Assembly: GCA_963770045.1 (NCBI GenBank)
Contig: CAVYOD010000020.1
Coordinates: forward strand, 1-64,000
DNA length: 64,000 nt
From: CAVYOD01 sp963770045
Lineage (GTDB): Bacteria > Acidobacteriota > Aminicenantia > Aminicenantales > CAVYOD01
Direction: 5' to 3'
The notes under the pieces are model-generated. The model searched no databases. It saw only the letters and a program-made list of their open reading frames with translations, and was not told the origin of the DNA. The translations under genes and the position numbers were made by a program. Of the stretch, positions 55,469-63,945 are shown piece after piece (position 1 is the first letter of the stretch; each line of letters starts with the position of its first letter).

Positions 55469-56637
55469 TTATCCGGGGCTTTCCTCGGGCTCTCCGACCT
55501 TCTGCGGCGGGACTGCGATCAGGCTCTCGTCCACCTCCCGGTAGCGGTCGAGCATGAACCCGTCGTCGGCGTGCCACCAGATCCAGACATCGTCATTCCA
55601 GCGGATGGGCTTTTCATCCAGGAAGAACCTGAAGTGCTGGCGCAGGATCTGAATCCGGAGGCCGCCGGTCCTGACCCAATATTTGGTCGTCGAGCCCAGA
55701 TAGATCATGTCTTCGACCACAGCGGGCATGATATTTCTTTTGGATTCTTCTTCCGGCCGGTCGCGGGAGATATGGACCTTCTCGGGCCGGATGCTCAGGA
55801 AGACCGGATTTCCGGGTTTCATCGACTTGTCGTTGAAGCAGACAATCCCCTGGATCCCGGCGATCTTCAGGCGGCAATATTCGTTGTTCACGAGCTCGGA
55901 GACCTCTCCCTCAAGGAAATTTGTATCCCCGATAAAGGCCGCGACAAAACTCGTCCGCGGCGTTTCGTAGATCTCGGCCGGAATCCCGACCTGCTCGATG
56001 CGGCCCGAGTCCATCACGGCGATCCGGTCGCTGAGGCTCATCGCCTCTCCCTGGTCATGGGTGACGTACAGAAATGTGATCCCCACCTGGTCATGGATCA
56101 TATCGAGCTCGATCTGCATCCGCTGGCGGAGCTTGAGGTCGAGCGCAGCCAAGGGTTCATCCAAGAGAAGTACCTCCGGCTTATTGATCAGGGCCCGGGC
56201 GATGGCCACGCGCTGCTTCTGTCCGCCCGAGAGCGAGGTCAGGTTTTTTGTCGGCCTCTCCGGTCATCCGGATGAGATGGAGCATTTCCTCGACGGCTGA
56301 AGAGATCTCAGCCTTGGGACGTTTGGCGATCACGAGGCCGAAGGCGATGTTGTCCCAGACACTCAGGTGGGGGAAAAGGGCATAGCTCTGAAAAATGGTG
56401 TTGACCTTGCGTTTGTTCGGCGGGAGATCCGTGATGTCTTCGCCGTCGAGGAAGATCCTCCCCCGGTCGGGATTTTCAAAGCCGGCGGCCAGGCGGAGCA
56501 TGGTCGTTTTGCCGCAGCCGCTCGGCCCGAGCAACGAAAAAAACTCCCCCTTTTTTTATCTCCAGCGAGACATCATCAACCGCTCTGATCGTGCCGAAAT
56601 GCTTCGAGACGTTGTGGAACTCTAGAAATTCGCTCAA
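55469..56637 (-). CDS. potA: spermidine/putrescine ABC transporter ATPase PotA (two frameshifts)
   Basis: A TTG start at 56637 with GAGGAG upstream gives LSEFLEFHNVSKHFGTIRAV. Two extra bases break the gene: one in the T7 run at 56551-56557 (repair: KKGEFFSLLGPSGCGKTT with Walker A) and one in the T6 run at 56244-56249 (repair: DKNLTSLSGGQKQRVAIARA). After that come EVLLLDEPLAALDLKL (Walker B), YVTHDQGEAMSLSDRIAVM and a C-terminal TOBE domain. The repaired size is about 389 residues. It energises polyamine import. Because both shifts hit core motifs, sequencing error is likelier than loss in an otherwise intact operon. Confidence 0.9.
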
Positions 56638-56704
56638 CCAGCCGGCTCCTCACGACACCCAAGCCGATTTATTATGGAGAAAACCGGCGCCATTTTCAAG
56701 GAAT

Positions 56705-56958
56705 AAAAGGGGACAGACTACTTTTTTACACATTCTAATGCAAACACGATAAGCAACTTGACATGGTCAAGGTTGCACCGGAGGCCACCCTCTGGCCCCC
56801 GGACCCCCAGGAACCAGTCCCGTCGGTTCCCCGTCGGACAAGCCGACGGGCCCCCCTCCGCTACGGGGTCCCAAGGGTGGCCTCCGGCGCAACCTTGAAC
56901 GGAGAGGTCACATTAGTTATTGCGTTTGTATTAGCAAAAAAGTGGCCTGTCCCCTTTT
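56705..56958. mobile_element. long nested inverted-repeat element (MITE/REP-like)
   Basis: Inverted ends AAAAGGGGACAG... (56705-56727 and 56936-56958) match at 21 of 23 positions. Further in, 56768-56790 pairs with 56875-56897 at 22 of 23 positions, and the centre holds CCGTCGG/CCGACGG stems. The whole 254 bases can fold into one hairpin. No protein is encoded. GGGGACAG-type ends again recall RAYT-mobilised repeats (inference). Confidence 0.65.
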
Positions 56959-56968
56959 TGCATATCGC

Positions 56969-56996
56969 CTCACCCCTTACCCCTCACTCCTCACTT
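56969..56996 (+). repeat. heptameric tandem repeat (family A variant)
   Basis: CTCACCC, CTTACCC, CTCACTC and CTCACTT run in phase right after the inverted-repeat element. Confidence 0.5.
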
Positions 56997-57100
56997 TTTA
57001 GGTGACCATTTTTTATGAAGAGAGGGGAGGTATAGACGCCGCGCCGGAAATATGTGTTGTCTCCCCCGATTGTAATCGCTTATCATAATAACCCAAGATC

Positions 57101-58237
57101 ATGGGTCATGACTTTGAAATCACAATCGTTGGCGCCGGCGTCTGCGGCCTGGCCGTGGCGGCCGAAATCTCGGGCGGAGGACGGGAGGTCTGCTCGTCGA
57201 AAAAAACGAATCCTACGGCCTGGAGACAAGCTCCCGCAACAGCGAAGTCATTCATTCGGGGATTTATTATCCCCAGAAGCACACTCAAAGCCGGACTCTG
57301 TGTCCGCGGCAAGCAGCTTCTTTATGAGCTCTGCGAAAAGCACGGCATTCCGCACAGGAGGCTGGGCAAGCTCGTGGTCGCCAGCAGCCGAGAGGAAATC
57401 CAGGAGCTTCGAGAGCTCAAAGAGAACGGCCGGAGAAATGGCGTTGACGACCTTGTCCTGATCGGCCGGCAGGAACTGGCGCGCCTGGAACCTCATGTGG
57501 CCGGGGAAGCGGCTCTTCTGTCGCCTTCGACCGGCATCATCGACTCCCATAGCCTAATGAGATACTTCGAGCAGGTCGGCGAGAAGAAATGACGTGACTT
57601 TTTCTTATAACGCCGAGGTCGTCGGCTTGAGCCCGGAATCAGGCGGATACCGCATCGGAATCCGGCAGGGTGGTCGAGGCTTTTTCTTTCCTCTCACGGA
57701 TCGTCGTCAATTGCGCCGGGCTCTGGAGCGACCGAGTCGCAGCCATGGCCGGGATCGATATCGCCGAAGCGGACTGTAGACTGCATTACTCCAAAGGGAG
57801 AATATTTCGGCGTCTCGGGGCGACCCGAGACTCAGGTGAACCATCTCATCTATCCGGTTCCTCAGTCGGACAGCGGCTGGTTGGGCGTCCACATCACCCT
57901 GGACCTCCAGGGACAAATGAAACTCGGCCCGAGCGCCGAGGACGTCGAGGCGATCGACTACACGGTCGATCCCAGCCATCAGGAGATGTTCTTTGAGGCC
58001 GCCCGGAAATACTTTCCCCGCCTGGCCTACGACGATCTCCGGCCCGATACGGCCGGCGTGCGGCCAAAGCTGGCCAAAGAGGGTGAGGGGTTCCGGGATT
58101 TTGTCATCCGCGATGAGACCGACAAGGGACTGCCGGGATTCATCGACCTCATCGGCATCGAATCGCCGGGGCTCACCTGCTCCCCCGCCATCGCGGCCTA
58201 CGTCGCCGAAGATCGTGAAAAAGATACTCTCGTTTGA
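57101..58237 (+). pseudogene. FAD-dependent oxidoreductase (L-2-hydroxyglutarate oxidase-like), multiply frameshifted
   Basis: The FAD motif FEITIVGAGVCGLAVAAEIS opens the first frame, but the family core is spread over three frames. LLVEKNESYGLETSSRNSEV and IHSGIYYPQ are out of frame between about 57190 and 57285. Frame one then resumes (LKAGLCVRGKQLLYELC), followed by changes near 57590, 57665, 57770 and 57835 before DFVIRDETDKGLPGFIDLIG and IESPGLTCSPAIAAYVAED. The set matches L2HGDH/LhgO, which oxidises L-2-hydroxyglutarate. At least five indels in 1.1 kb is the highest density in the window, so this one may be truly decayed. Confidence 0.7.
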
Positions 58238-58992
58238 AGAAGATTTCTTCCTTTCAAGTCTATGTGAGCTCCGTCGCCATCGTTACATTAGCCCTGACGT
58301 TGAATGCCCAATCCATCCTTCGTCATTTTGGATTTTATAGGGCTCTCTATCGACAGTTTCCTTCCTATGTGCCAGGGATTCTCAGGACCCTCCTCGAACT
58401 TCTCCTAATCCTGGGGGCATTGTATATGGTTCATAGGCTTGGCCCGCGGGGTTCACTCCGTGAGCTCTATCTGGCCGCTCCGGTTTTGCCCGGACTTCTT
58501 TTCGGCTTTGTTGTCGCCTTGCCCATGCTCCTCGGGTTTGCTTTGACGCGCCTTCCCGCGCCCAACCTGTCACTGGCCAACGTTTCTTTCCTGGCCGTTT
58601 TCTTCCCTCTGGCAGAGGAAATTCAATTCAGAGGATATGCCGTCGGTCAGCTCTATCGCCGGGCCGGATGGCCCTCCTGGCTGGCCATCCTCTTTGTCGC
58701 GATATTATTTGGACTAGGCCATATCGAGAAAGGTCAATCCTTCTCAGAAATTGCCGGGCTGTTCCTATTGACCGGCCTCGGAGGCGCCACGTTTTCTTGG
58801 CTCCTGATCAAATGGGAAAGTCTGTGGGTCCCCTTCGCAATCCATATGTTCATGAATCTCTGGTGGGAGGTATTCAGCGTTTCCCGAACCGCGCTCGGCG
58901 GGTGGTTCCCTCTGGCTCTCCAAAGTATCACTGTGATCTTGGCCATCTTGGGTACCCTCTACCTGAAGAGGCCCCGCCGTTCCATCTCGTAG
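58234..58992 (+). CDS. CPBP-family intramembrane glutamic endopeptidase
   Basis: A 252-residue protein with about eight helices, starting at a TTG (58234) that overlaps the end of the broken oxidoreductase. The three conserved motifs of Rce1/CAAX-like proteases are present: LAEEIQFRGYAVGQL (Glu-Glu and Arg), FGLGHIEKG (His) and IHMFMNLWWE (His, Asn). The family cleaves prenylated or other membrane substrates, or confers bacteriocin self-immunity. The substrate is unknown and no bacteriocin gene is nearby. Confidence 0.87.
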   Translation: MKKISSFQVYVSSVAIVTLALTLNAQSILRHFGFYRALYRQFPSYVPGILRTLLELLLILGALYMVHRLGPRGSLRELYLAAPVLPGLLFGFVVALPMLLGFALTRLPAPNLSLANVSFLAVFFPLAEEIQFRGYAVGQLYRRAGWPSWLAILFVAILFGLGHIEKGQSFSEIAGLFLLTGLGGATFSWLLIKWESLWVPFAIHMFMNLWWEVFSVSRTALGGWFPLALQSITVILAILGTLYLKRPRRSIS

Positions 58993-59068
58993 AAAACGAT
59001 AATATGCTACTCGTTCAGAGTCCGAGATCGGGATTATTTTTCCCGAACATCTTGATTGATAATGCCCC

Positions 59069-59103
59069 CTCGCTCCTAACCTCTTACTCGTTACCTCTCA
59101 CTC
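59069..59103 (+). repeat. heptameric tandem repeat (family A variant)
   Basis: CTCGCTC, CTAACCT, CTTACTC, GTTACCT and CTCACTC run in phase, 60 bases before the PEP-binding protein gene. Confidence 0.5.
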
Positions 59104-59162
59104 CATTTCGTCGGCTTTACTCCTGAGGAGTTTTGCTCTAGAATTCTGCTGGTGCGACCAGT

Positions 59163-60824
59163 ATGAAAATCGTCGAGCACGCCGGGAATGTCACGGTCTA
59201 CGGGAGCGGGCTCCCCGGCGGAAAAGGGATCGGCTTGATCAAAATCGGCGAGTGCCCGATCCCCAAATCCAGCAAGATCAAAACCCATATCCTCAGCACG
59301 GCCTTCTATGAGCACTTTATGGAACGAGGCGGGAAGTTCGACAGAGAAGAGGAGAAGATCATCGCTTGTGTATTGGACGATTTGGGAGACACTCCGGTCG
59401 GGGTTCGCTCTTCGGCCACCAACGAAGCCGGCCAGTCCACGGAGGGAACAACCCTTATTCATGCGGGAGAATACACTTCCTACATGCTCCCCAATAATCA
59501 TCCCGAGCCTCAGACACGCCTTCTTCAGGTTCAGCAGGCGATCCATCATATCTATGCCGATTTTGCCCGGAAACAACCTCCCTCGAGCCGGGAAAAGATG
59601 GCCGTCATCTTGAACCCCATTCCGGGGATTTTCGATGACACGGCCGCCGGCCCCTGCTATTACCCCTATATCTCGGGCGTCGCGAATTCCTACTTTCCCC
59701 ATGCCTTAAAAACACAAGACCCCAAAGAGGGTTTCGCCAGAATCGCCTTCGGCCACGGCTATGCCACCGTTTTGGATGACTTCCCGGTGATCTCCATGGC
59801 CACGATCAAAAATCCTATTCCTCTCAAACTCCTCCAGATCGGGAACGGACAGCAATATTTCTACGCCCTGGACATGACGAAAAATAGAGAGCTCCGGGGA
59901 GAGGAATTGGAGACCATGAAGAGACTCCACGTCCGGTTTGCCAACTTCCACAAAATCAAACTGTTGGGTATCCACCACAACCTCATCACCATCGAGGAGC
60001 TCATCCAGAACAACCACTTTCGTTTTAAAACCGGCCTGGCCGAGATCATGGACGCGATCTCGGCCGGAATCTCGCCGCATTTTCAAATCGAGTTCGTTTT
60101 TAACATCGACTTCTCCAAGAAAGACAGAGAGGACGGGACCTTCCACATCGTCCAACTCACTCAGCTCCCCGAACACAGGTTCGAATCCATCCGCATGCCG
60201 AAGAGACCCCGGAGGATTTTTTTGTCGATCAAGAATTCTCAGGGCCACGGCGTCATCAGGGGAATCAAATTCGCCGTCGTTATCTCCCCGTTCATCTACA
60301 CAAAAGATATGCATGACGCTGTCCGAAGCGGAATCGCCCGCATCAACCGCCAAATGCAGGAGCAAAACGAGCGCTACATTCTGATCATTCCGGGCCGGTT
60401 GGGCAGCAAAAATAGAGACTGGGGCATCTTTATCGACTATAAAGAGGTCAACCGGGCGGCGGCCATATTCGAATACGGTGTCGACATCGCGGGCCGGGCC
60501 GAGCCTCTCCCGGAAGACGAGGAACTGACCGGCGGGATCTACGGCAGCCACTTTCTCTATATGATCCAGGGCGGCTATGACGAAGAACAAAAGAAGCTCC
60601 AGACCCGGATGTACGGGACCCAGGGGACACACTTCTTGACAAACCTGATGGGCAACAACGTCATCTACGGATACATCGCGCCCGACGAGGACAAGTTGGA
60701 TCCCTGGTTTTTCTCATCGACCAACCCTAACGGAGCTCTGTCCGTTTTGTCATTTCCCAGTCCCGCGACGGTCTTGGCCGACTCTGTTCATCAGCGATGC
60801 AAAGTGATCATTGAGAATGGCTAG
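59163..60824 (+). CDS. PEP/pyruvate-binding (ATP-grasp) domain protein without phosphohistidine or PEP-utilising domains
   Basis: A 553-residue protein resembling the N-terminal nucleotide-binding part of PEP synthase and pyruvate phosphate dikinase. It has GSGLPGGKGIGLIKI (about 15-29, compare GGKGANL), VGVRSSATNEAGQSTEG (about 79-95, compare VRSSATAED) and, later, FHIVQLTQLPEHR (compare IVQARP). The swivelling His domain (TGGxxSHAA) and the C-terminal barrel are absent. So it cannot carry out the complete synthase reaction alone. It may pass phosphate to a partner or sense metabolites. Its 3' end overlaps the two-receiver gene, so the pair is co-translated. No ribosome binding site is clear. 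Confidence 0.78.
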   Translation: MKIVEHAGNVTVYGSGLPGGKGIGLIKIGECPIPKSSKIKTHILSTAFYEHFMERGGKFDREEEKIIACVLDDLGDTPVGVRSSATNEAGQSTEGTTLIHAGEYTSYMLPNNHPEPQTRLLQVQQAIHHIYADFARKQPPSSREKMAVILNPIPGIFDDTAAGPCYYPYISGVANSYFPHALKTQDPKEGFARIAFGHGYATVLDDFPVISMATIKNPIPLKLLQIGNGQQYFYALDMTKNRELRGEELETMKRLHVRFANFHKIKLLGIHHNLITIEELIQNNHFRFKTGLAEIMDAISAGISPHFQIEFVFNIDFSKKDREDGTFHIVQLTQLPEHRFESIRMPKRPRRIFLSIKNSQGHGVIRGIKFAVVISPFIYTKDMHDAVRSGIARINRQMQEQNERYILIIPGRLGSKNRDWGIFIDYKEVNRAAAIFEYGVDIAGRAEPLPEDEELTGGIYGSHFLYMIQGGYDEEQKKLQTRMYGTQGTHFLTNLMGNNVIYGYIAPDEDKLDPWFFSSTNPNGALSVLSFPSPATVLADSVHQRCKVIIENG

Positions 60825-62262
60825 TCAAAAATCGATCCCGGAGTTTCCGTTCGTCCCCAGGATCATCAATCCGATCAAGATCGGGAGGGCCGTTATCTTC
60901 GCGGCCGAAGCCCGAATCCGGGAGTCCTCGCAGATCCTGGGTGAAAACATGCCCTGGATCAAAACGGAGATTGTCACCAGCCCCCAATCCGTTTCCCAAT
61001 ACAAGTGCGAAGAAGCCACGGCCTTTCTTTTTGACGACACCGCACTGCCCCTCATCGACCCTGCCAAGATCAGGGCCAATAACCCGGGGGGGATCGTGGT
61101 CCTGCTCTCGGCCAATCCCTTCATTCACCGCGCTCCTCCCCAGCTCGCCCAGAAGAAATATCCCTACACGGCCGGCGCCGACTTGGTTTTTGCCTATGGG
61201 ACGACGGAATTTGTCCCTCCCCTGATCATCACCTCCGTCGTCAGAGCAGCCGAGGACTTGATCAACATCCGGAAATCTTCGAGCGTCCGCCGATTTATCT
61301 TTTTGGTCGTGGACGACGAACCTCGCTGGTTATCCCAATTCCTGCCGGTTCTCTATAACATCATCGGACAGCGCGCCGACGTGATGATCACCAGGACCTA
61401 CGAGGACAGCCTGAATTTCCTTTTTGGCTCGGAGGAAGAATCTCAGATCGACGGTCAGGAGTTTTGGTCGGGCGGCCACGGAGACGACGTGGTCTGCTTG
61501 ATCGCCGACATCTTCTTTCCCAAGGGGGATCAGTACAACGCCCAAGCCGGCCGCGATCTCATTCGCTTGACGACCCGGCACTATCCCCGGATTCCCATCA
61601 TCGTCGCCTCGAAAGCGAAAGAGGCGGCTGATTTTGCGGACACGGCGTTCCTCCTGCCCAAGGGGGACCCGGGCAGCCTGCAGAAGCTCAAGGAATACAT
61701 TCGGGATCACTCGGGCATGGGCGACTTCTTGATCTGCGACAAAACCGATCGGGAGCTCGTCCGGATCAAGAATATCCACGGGCTGTACCGGATGCTCCTC
61801 GCCGCGGAGAAAAACACCCGGCAGGGCCAGGAATTGAGGGAGGCGATCGAAAGCTACGCCCAAAAAGACAAATTCTCAACCTGGCTCTATATGCACAGCT
61901 ACAGCGAGCTCGGAGACATCCTTCGCCCCAAACGGAGCCAGGGCAGGCAGCTCATCGCCGTGCTCAAGGGGCACCTGAAAAAAGAGATCCGGCGGCTGGA
62001 CTCCACTCCCCTCACGATCGACGGCGCCAAGGTGTTCAGCCTGGAGGAGCTTTTGAATGCCCTGCGGACCGTCCCTCCCGATAAAATACAGCCGCTCTCG
62101 GATAACGATGTTATATCTTCCTGGCTGGACAGGAAAGGCTATTCCGATCTCGCCGAGGAGCTGCGTCCCGTCCACGGAAGCGGCCGGATGCTCAGCGAGA
62201 TCCTGGCCTCCATCGTCGAAAAATGGCTGCGGATCTATGCCCTGAGAGATCGAGCTCGCTGA
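60817..62262 (+). CDS. response regulator-like protein with two receiver-type domains and duplicated C-terminal motif
   Basis: A 481-residue protein. Residues about 20-150 resemble a receiver fold lacking the phospho-acceptor (AVIFAAEARIRESSQIL, GIVVLLSANPF). A complete receiver follows: FLVVDDEPRW (about 162), acceptor Asp in LIADIFFPKG (about 231), IIVASKAK and LLPKGDPGSL (about 281). The last 150 residues carry two copies of a 42-residue motif, FSTWLYMHSYSELGDILRP (about 353) and ISSWLDRKGYSDLAEELRP (about 433). ATG 60817 is preferred to the TTG at 60811. No DNA-binding or known enzymatic output is visible. It overlaps the PEP-binding gene by 8 bases. Confidence 0.75.
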   Translation: MASQKSIPEFPFVPRIINPIKIGRAVIFAAEARIRESSQILGENMPWIKTEIVTSPQSVSQYKCEEATAFLFDDTALPLIDPAKIRANNPGGIVVLLSANPFIHRAPPQLAQKKYPYTAGADLVFAYGTTEFVPPLIITSVVRAAEDLINIRKSSSVRRFIFLVVDDEPRWLSQFLPVLYNIIGQRADVMITRTYEDSLNFLFGSEEESQIDGQEFWSGGHGDDVVCLIADIFFPKGDQYNAQAGRDLIRLTTRHYPRIPIIVASKAKEAADFADTAFLLPKGDPGSLQKLKEYIRDHSGMGDFLICDKTDRELVRIKNIHGLYRMLLAAEKNTRQGQELREAIESYAQKDKFSTWLYMHSYSELGDILRPKRSQGRQLIAVLKGHLKKEIRRLDSTPLTIDGAKVFSLEELLNALRTVPPDKIQPLSDNDVISSWLDRKGYSDLAEELRPVHGSGRMLSEILASIVEKWLRIYALRDRAR

Positions 62263-62368
62263 CCCCGAATCGGTCGAAGCCCGAAAATGAGCCGATCCCC
62301 GCGTCCCGGACGATTGTTCGGATTGTGTTTGATTTTTGTTAGGGAGGAGTTATAAAATTGATAAGTCC

Positions 62369-63079
62369 ATGGACGAAGACCGGAATCTGCCAAAAGTCTT
62401 GTTAGTTGAAGATGATTTGAGCCTCCAGAAGAGCCTCGCCTTTATTCTCGACAGGGAGGGTTTCAGAGTCCTCTGCACGCAGAGCGGCGAAGAAGCCATC
62501 ATCCTATCTCGAAAAGAAAGACCGGATGTGATTCTCCTCGATCTCGTTCTTCCGGGGATGGACGGATACCGAGTCTGCCAGATTCTGAAAAAAGACCCCC
62601 AGACGGCCAATATCTTCATCATCATGCTCACCGGAAAGAGGAAGCTTGAAGACGTCGTCCTGGGCCTGAAAGAATACGCGGATGACTACATCATCAAGCC
62701 GTTCGAGCCCCAGATCCTGATCGCCCGCATTCACGCCCTGCTCAGGAGGAGATCCAAATCGGAAAACTCGGACCGGACCGTCCTCGAAATCGATGGAATG
62801 ACGATCAGGCTCGACGCCTACGAAGTCTATGTGTCCGGAGAAAAAATCAACCTCACCAAAACCGAATTTGACATCCTCACCCTCCTGGCCGGAAAGCCGA
62901 ATCAGGTCTTCACCAGGTCCCGCATCCTGGATCGGGTCCGCGAGGACAACTACTCGGTCACCGAAAGGGTGGTTGATTACCAAATCACCGGAATCAGGAA
63001 AAAACTGGGCAAGGCGAGAGGGCACATCAAAACGGTCCGCGGCGTCGGGTACAAATTTGAGGCGGGGTCCGGCTCCTGA
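62369..63079 (+). CDS. OmpR/PhoB-family response regulator
   Basis: A 236-residue two-domain regulator. The receiver has VLLVEDDLSLQKSLAF, acceptor Asp in VILLDLVLPGMDGYRV (about 59), MLTGKRKLEDVVLGL and the Lys in DDYIIKPFEPQIL. A winged-helix output domain follows: INLTKTEFDILTLLAGKPNQ, RSRILDRVREDNYSVTERVV and TVRGVGYKFE. The ATG at 62369 is 19 bases from GGGAGGAG; an ATT at 62357 would be better placed, so a rare ATT start is possible. No histidine kinase gene is nearby. It follows the two-receiver gene by 106 bases. Confidence 0.9.
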   Translation: MDEDRNLPKVLLVEDDLSLQKSLAFILDREGFRVLCTQSGEEAIILSRKERPDVILLDLVLPGMDGYRVCQILKKDPQTANIFIIMLTGKRKLEDVVLGLKEYADDYIIKPFEPQILIARIHALLRRRSKSENSDRTVLEIDGMTIRLDAYEVYVSGEKINLTKTEFDILTLLAGKPNQVFTRSRILDRVREDNYSVTERVVDYQITGIRKKLGKARGHIKTVRGVGYKFEAGSGS

Positions 63080-63087
63080 TCCTACGA

Positions 63088-63945
63088 ATGACAGATTGTT
63101 TTTTTGTCTCGGATTTGCACGGCAACCTTGACCGCTATCAGAAGCTTCTCCGGTCCATAAGGGATGAGGTCCCCGAAGCGGTCTTCATGGGAGGGGATTT
63201 CCTGCCGCTTCGTTATTCGCCTGCTTCGGGCTTTTCCCCTCGGGATTTTGTCCGCGAATATCTCCTCGGGCAAATGCTCCTCCTGCGCGGTGAGCTCAAG
63301 GACCGCTATCCGCGGATTTTTCTCATCATGGGGAACGACGATCCCCGTTCCGAAGAGCCTGCGCTGGTCGAAGCCGAGGGCCGGGGTGTGTGGCAGTATA
63401 TCCATAACAGGAAGGTCGATTTCAAAAGTTTTTCTGTTTACGGCTATGCCTGTGTCCCGCCGACTCCCTTCCGGCTCAAGGATTGGGAGCGGTACGACGT
63501 GTCCCGCTACGTGGACCCCGGCTGTATCTCTCCGGAGGAAGGGGCTCGGTCCTTTCCGGTCTCAGATCAAGAAAAAAGATACAAGCTGATTCAAGATGAG
63601 CTCTCCCATCTCGCCGAAGAAGAAGACCTGGACCGGTCCATTTTCCTCTTCCATGCCCCACCTTACATGACGACCCTGGACCTGGCCGCTCTCGAGGGCA
63701 AAAAAATTGACCACGTCCCCCTGGACCCTCACGTCGGAAGCATCGCCATCCGGCGCTTCATCGAAGCCCGTCAGCCGCTGCTCACCCTGCACGGCCATAT
63801 CCATGAATCGGCCAGACTGTCTCTCGCCTGGCGGGATCTCATCGGCCGGACCCATTGCTTTTCGGCCGCTCACGACGGCCCAGAGCTGGCCCTGGTTCGA
63901 TTCGATCCTGAAAACCTCGAAGCCGCGACCCGCCAGCTCATTTAG
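63088..63945 (+). CDS. calcineurin-like metallophosphoesterase
   Basis: A 285-residue soluble phosphoesterase: FFVSDLHGNLDRYQKLL (about 5-21), AVFMGGDFLPLR, LIMGNDDPRSEEP, IFLFHAPPYMTTL and LTLHGHIHESARLS, which supply the dimetal site. It starts 8 bases after the regulator stop and is likely co-transcribed. Close relatives hydrolyse phosphodiesters including 2',3'-cyclic nucleotides or cAMP; the substrate is undetermined. Together with the preceding three genes it could complete a phosphate-signalling unit. Confidence 0.9.
   Translation: MTDCFFVSDLHGNLDRYQKLLRSIRDEVPEAVFMGGDFLPLRYSPASGFSPRDFVREYLLGQMLLLRGELKDRYPRIFLIMGNDDPRSEEPALVEAEGRGVWQYIHNRKVDFKSFSVYGYACVPPTPFRLKDWERYDVSRYVDPGCISPEEGARSFPVSDQEKRYKLIQDELSHLAEEEDLDRSIFLFHAPPYMTTLDLAALEGKKIDHVPLDPHVGSIAIRRFIEARQPLLTLHGHIHESARLSLAWRDLIGRTHCFSAAHDGPELALVRFDPENLEAATRQLI

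Noticed and set aside
55175..56275. 366-codon plus-strand frame opposite potAB
   Set aside because: Antisense to ABC transporter genes, without motif or ribosome binding site.
56763..57005. 80-codon frame inside the 56.7 kb hairpin element
   Set aside because: Its peptide is just the translation of the inverted repeats; proline/arginine-rich with no start signal.
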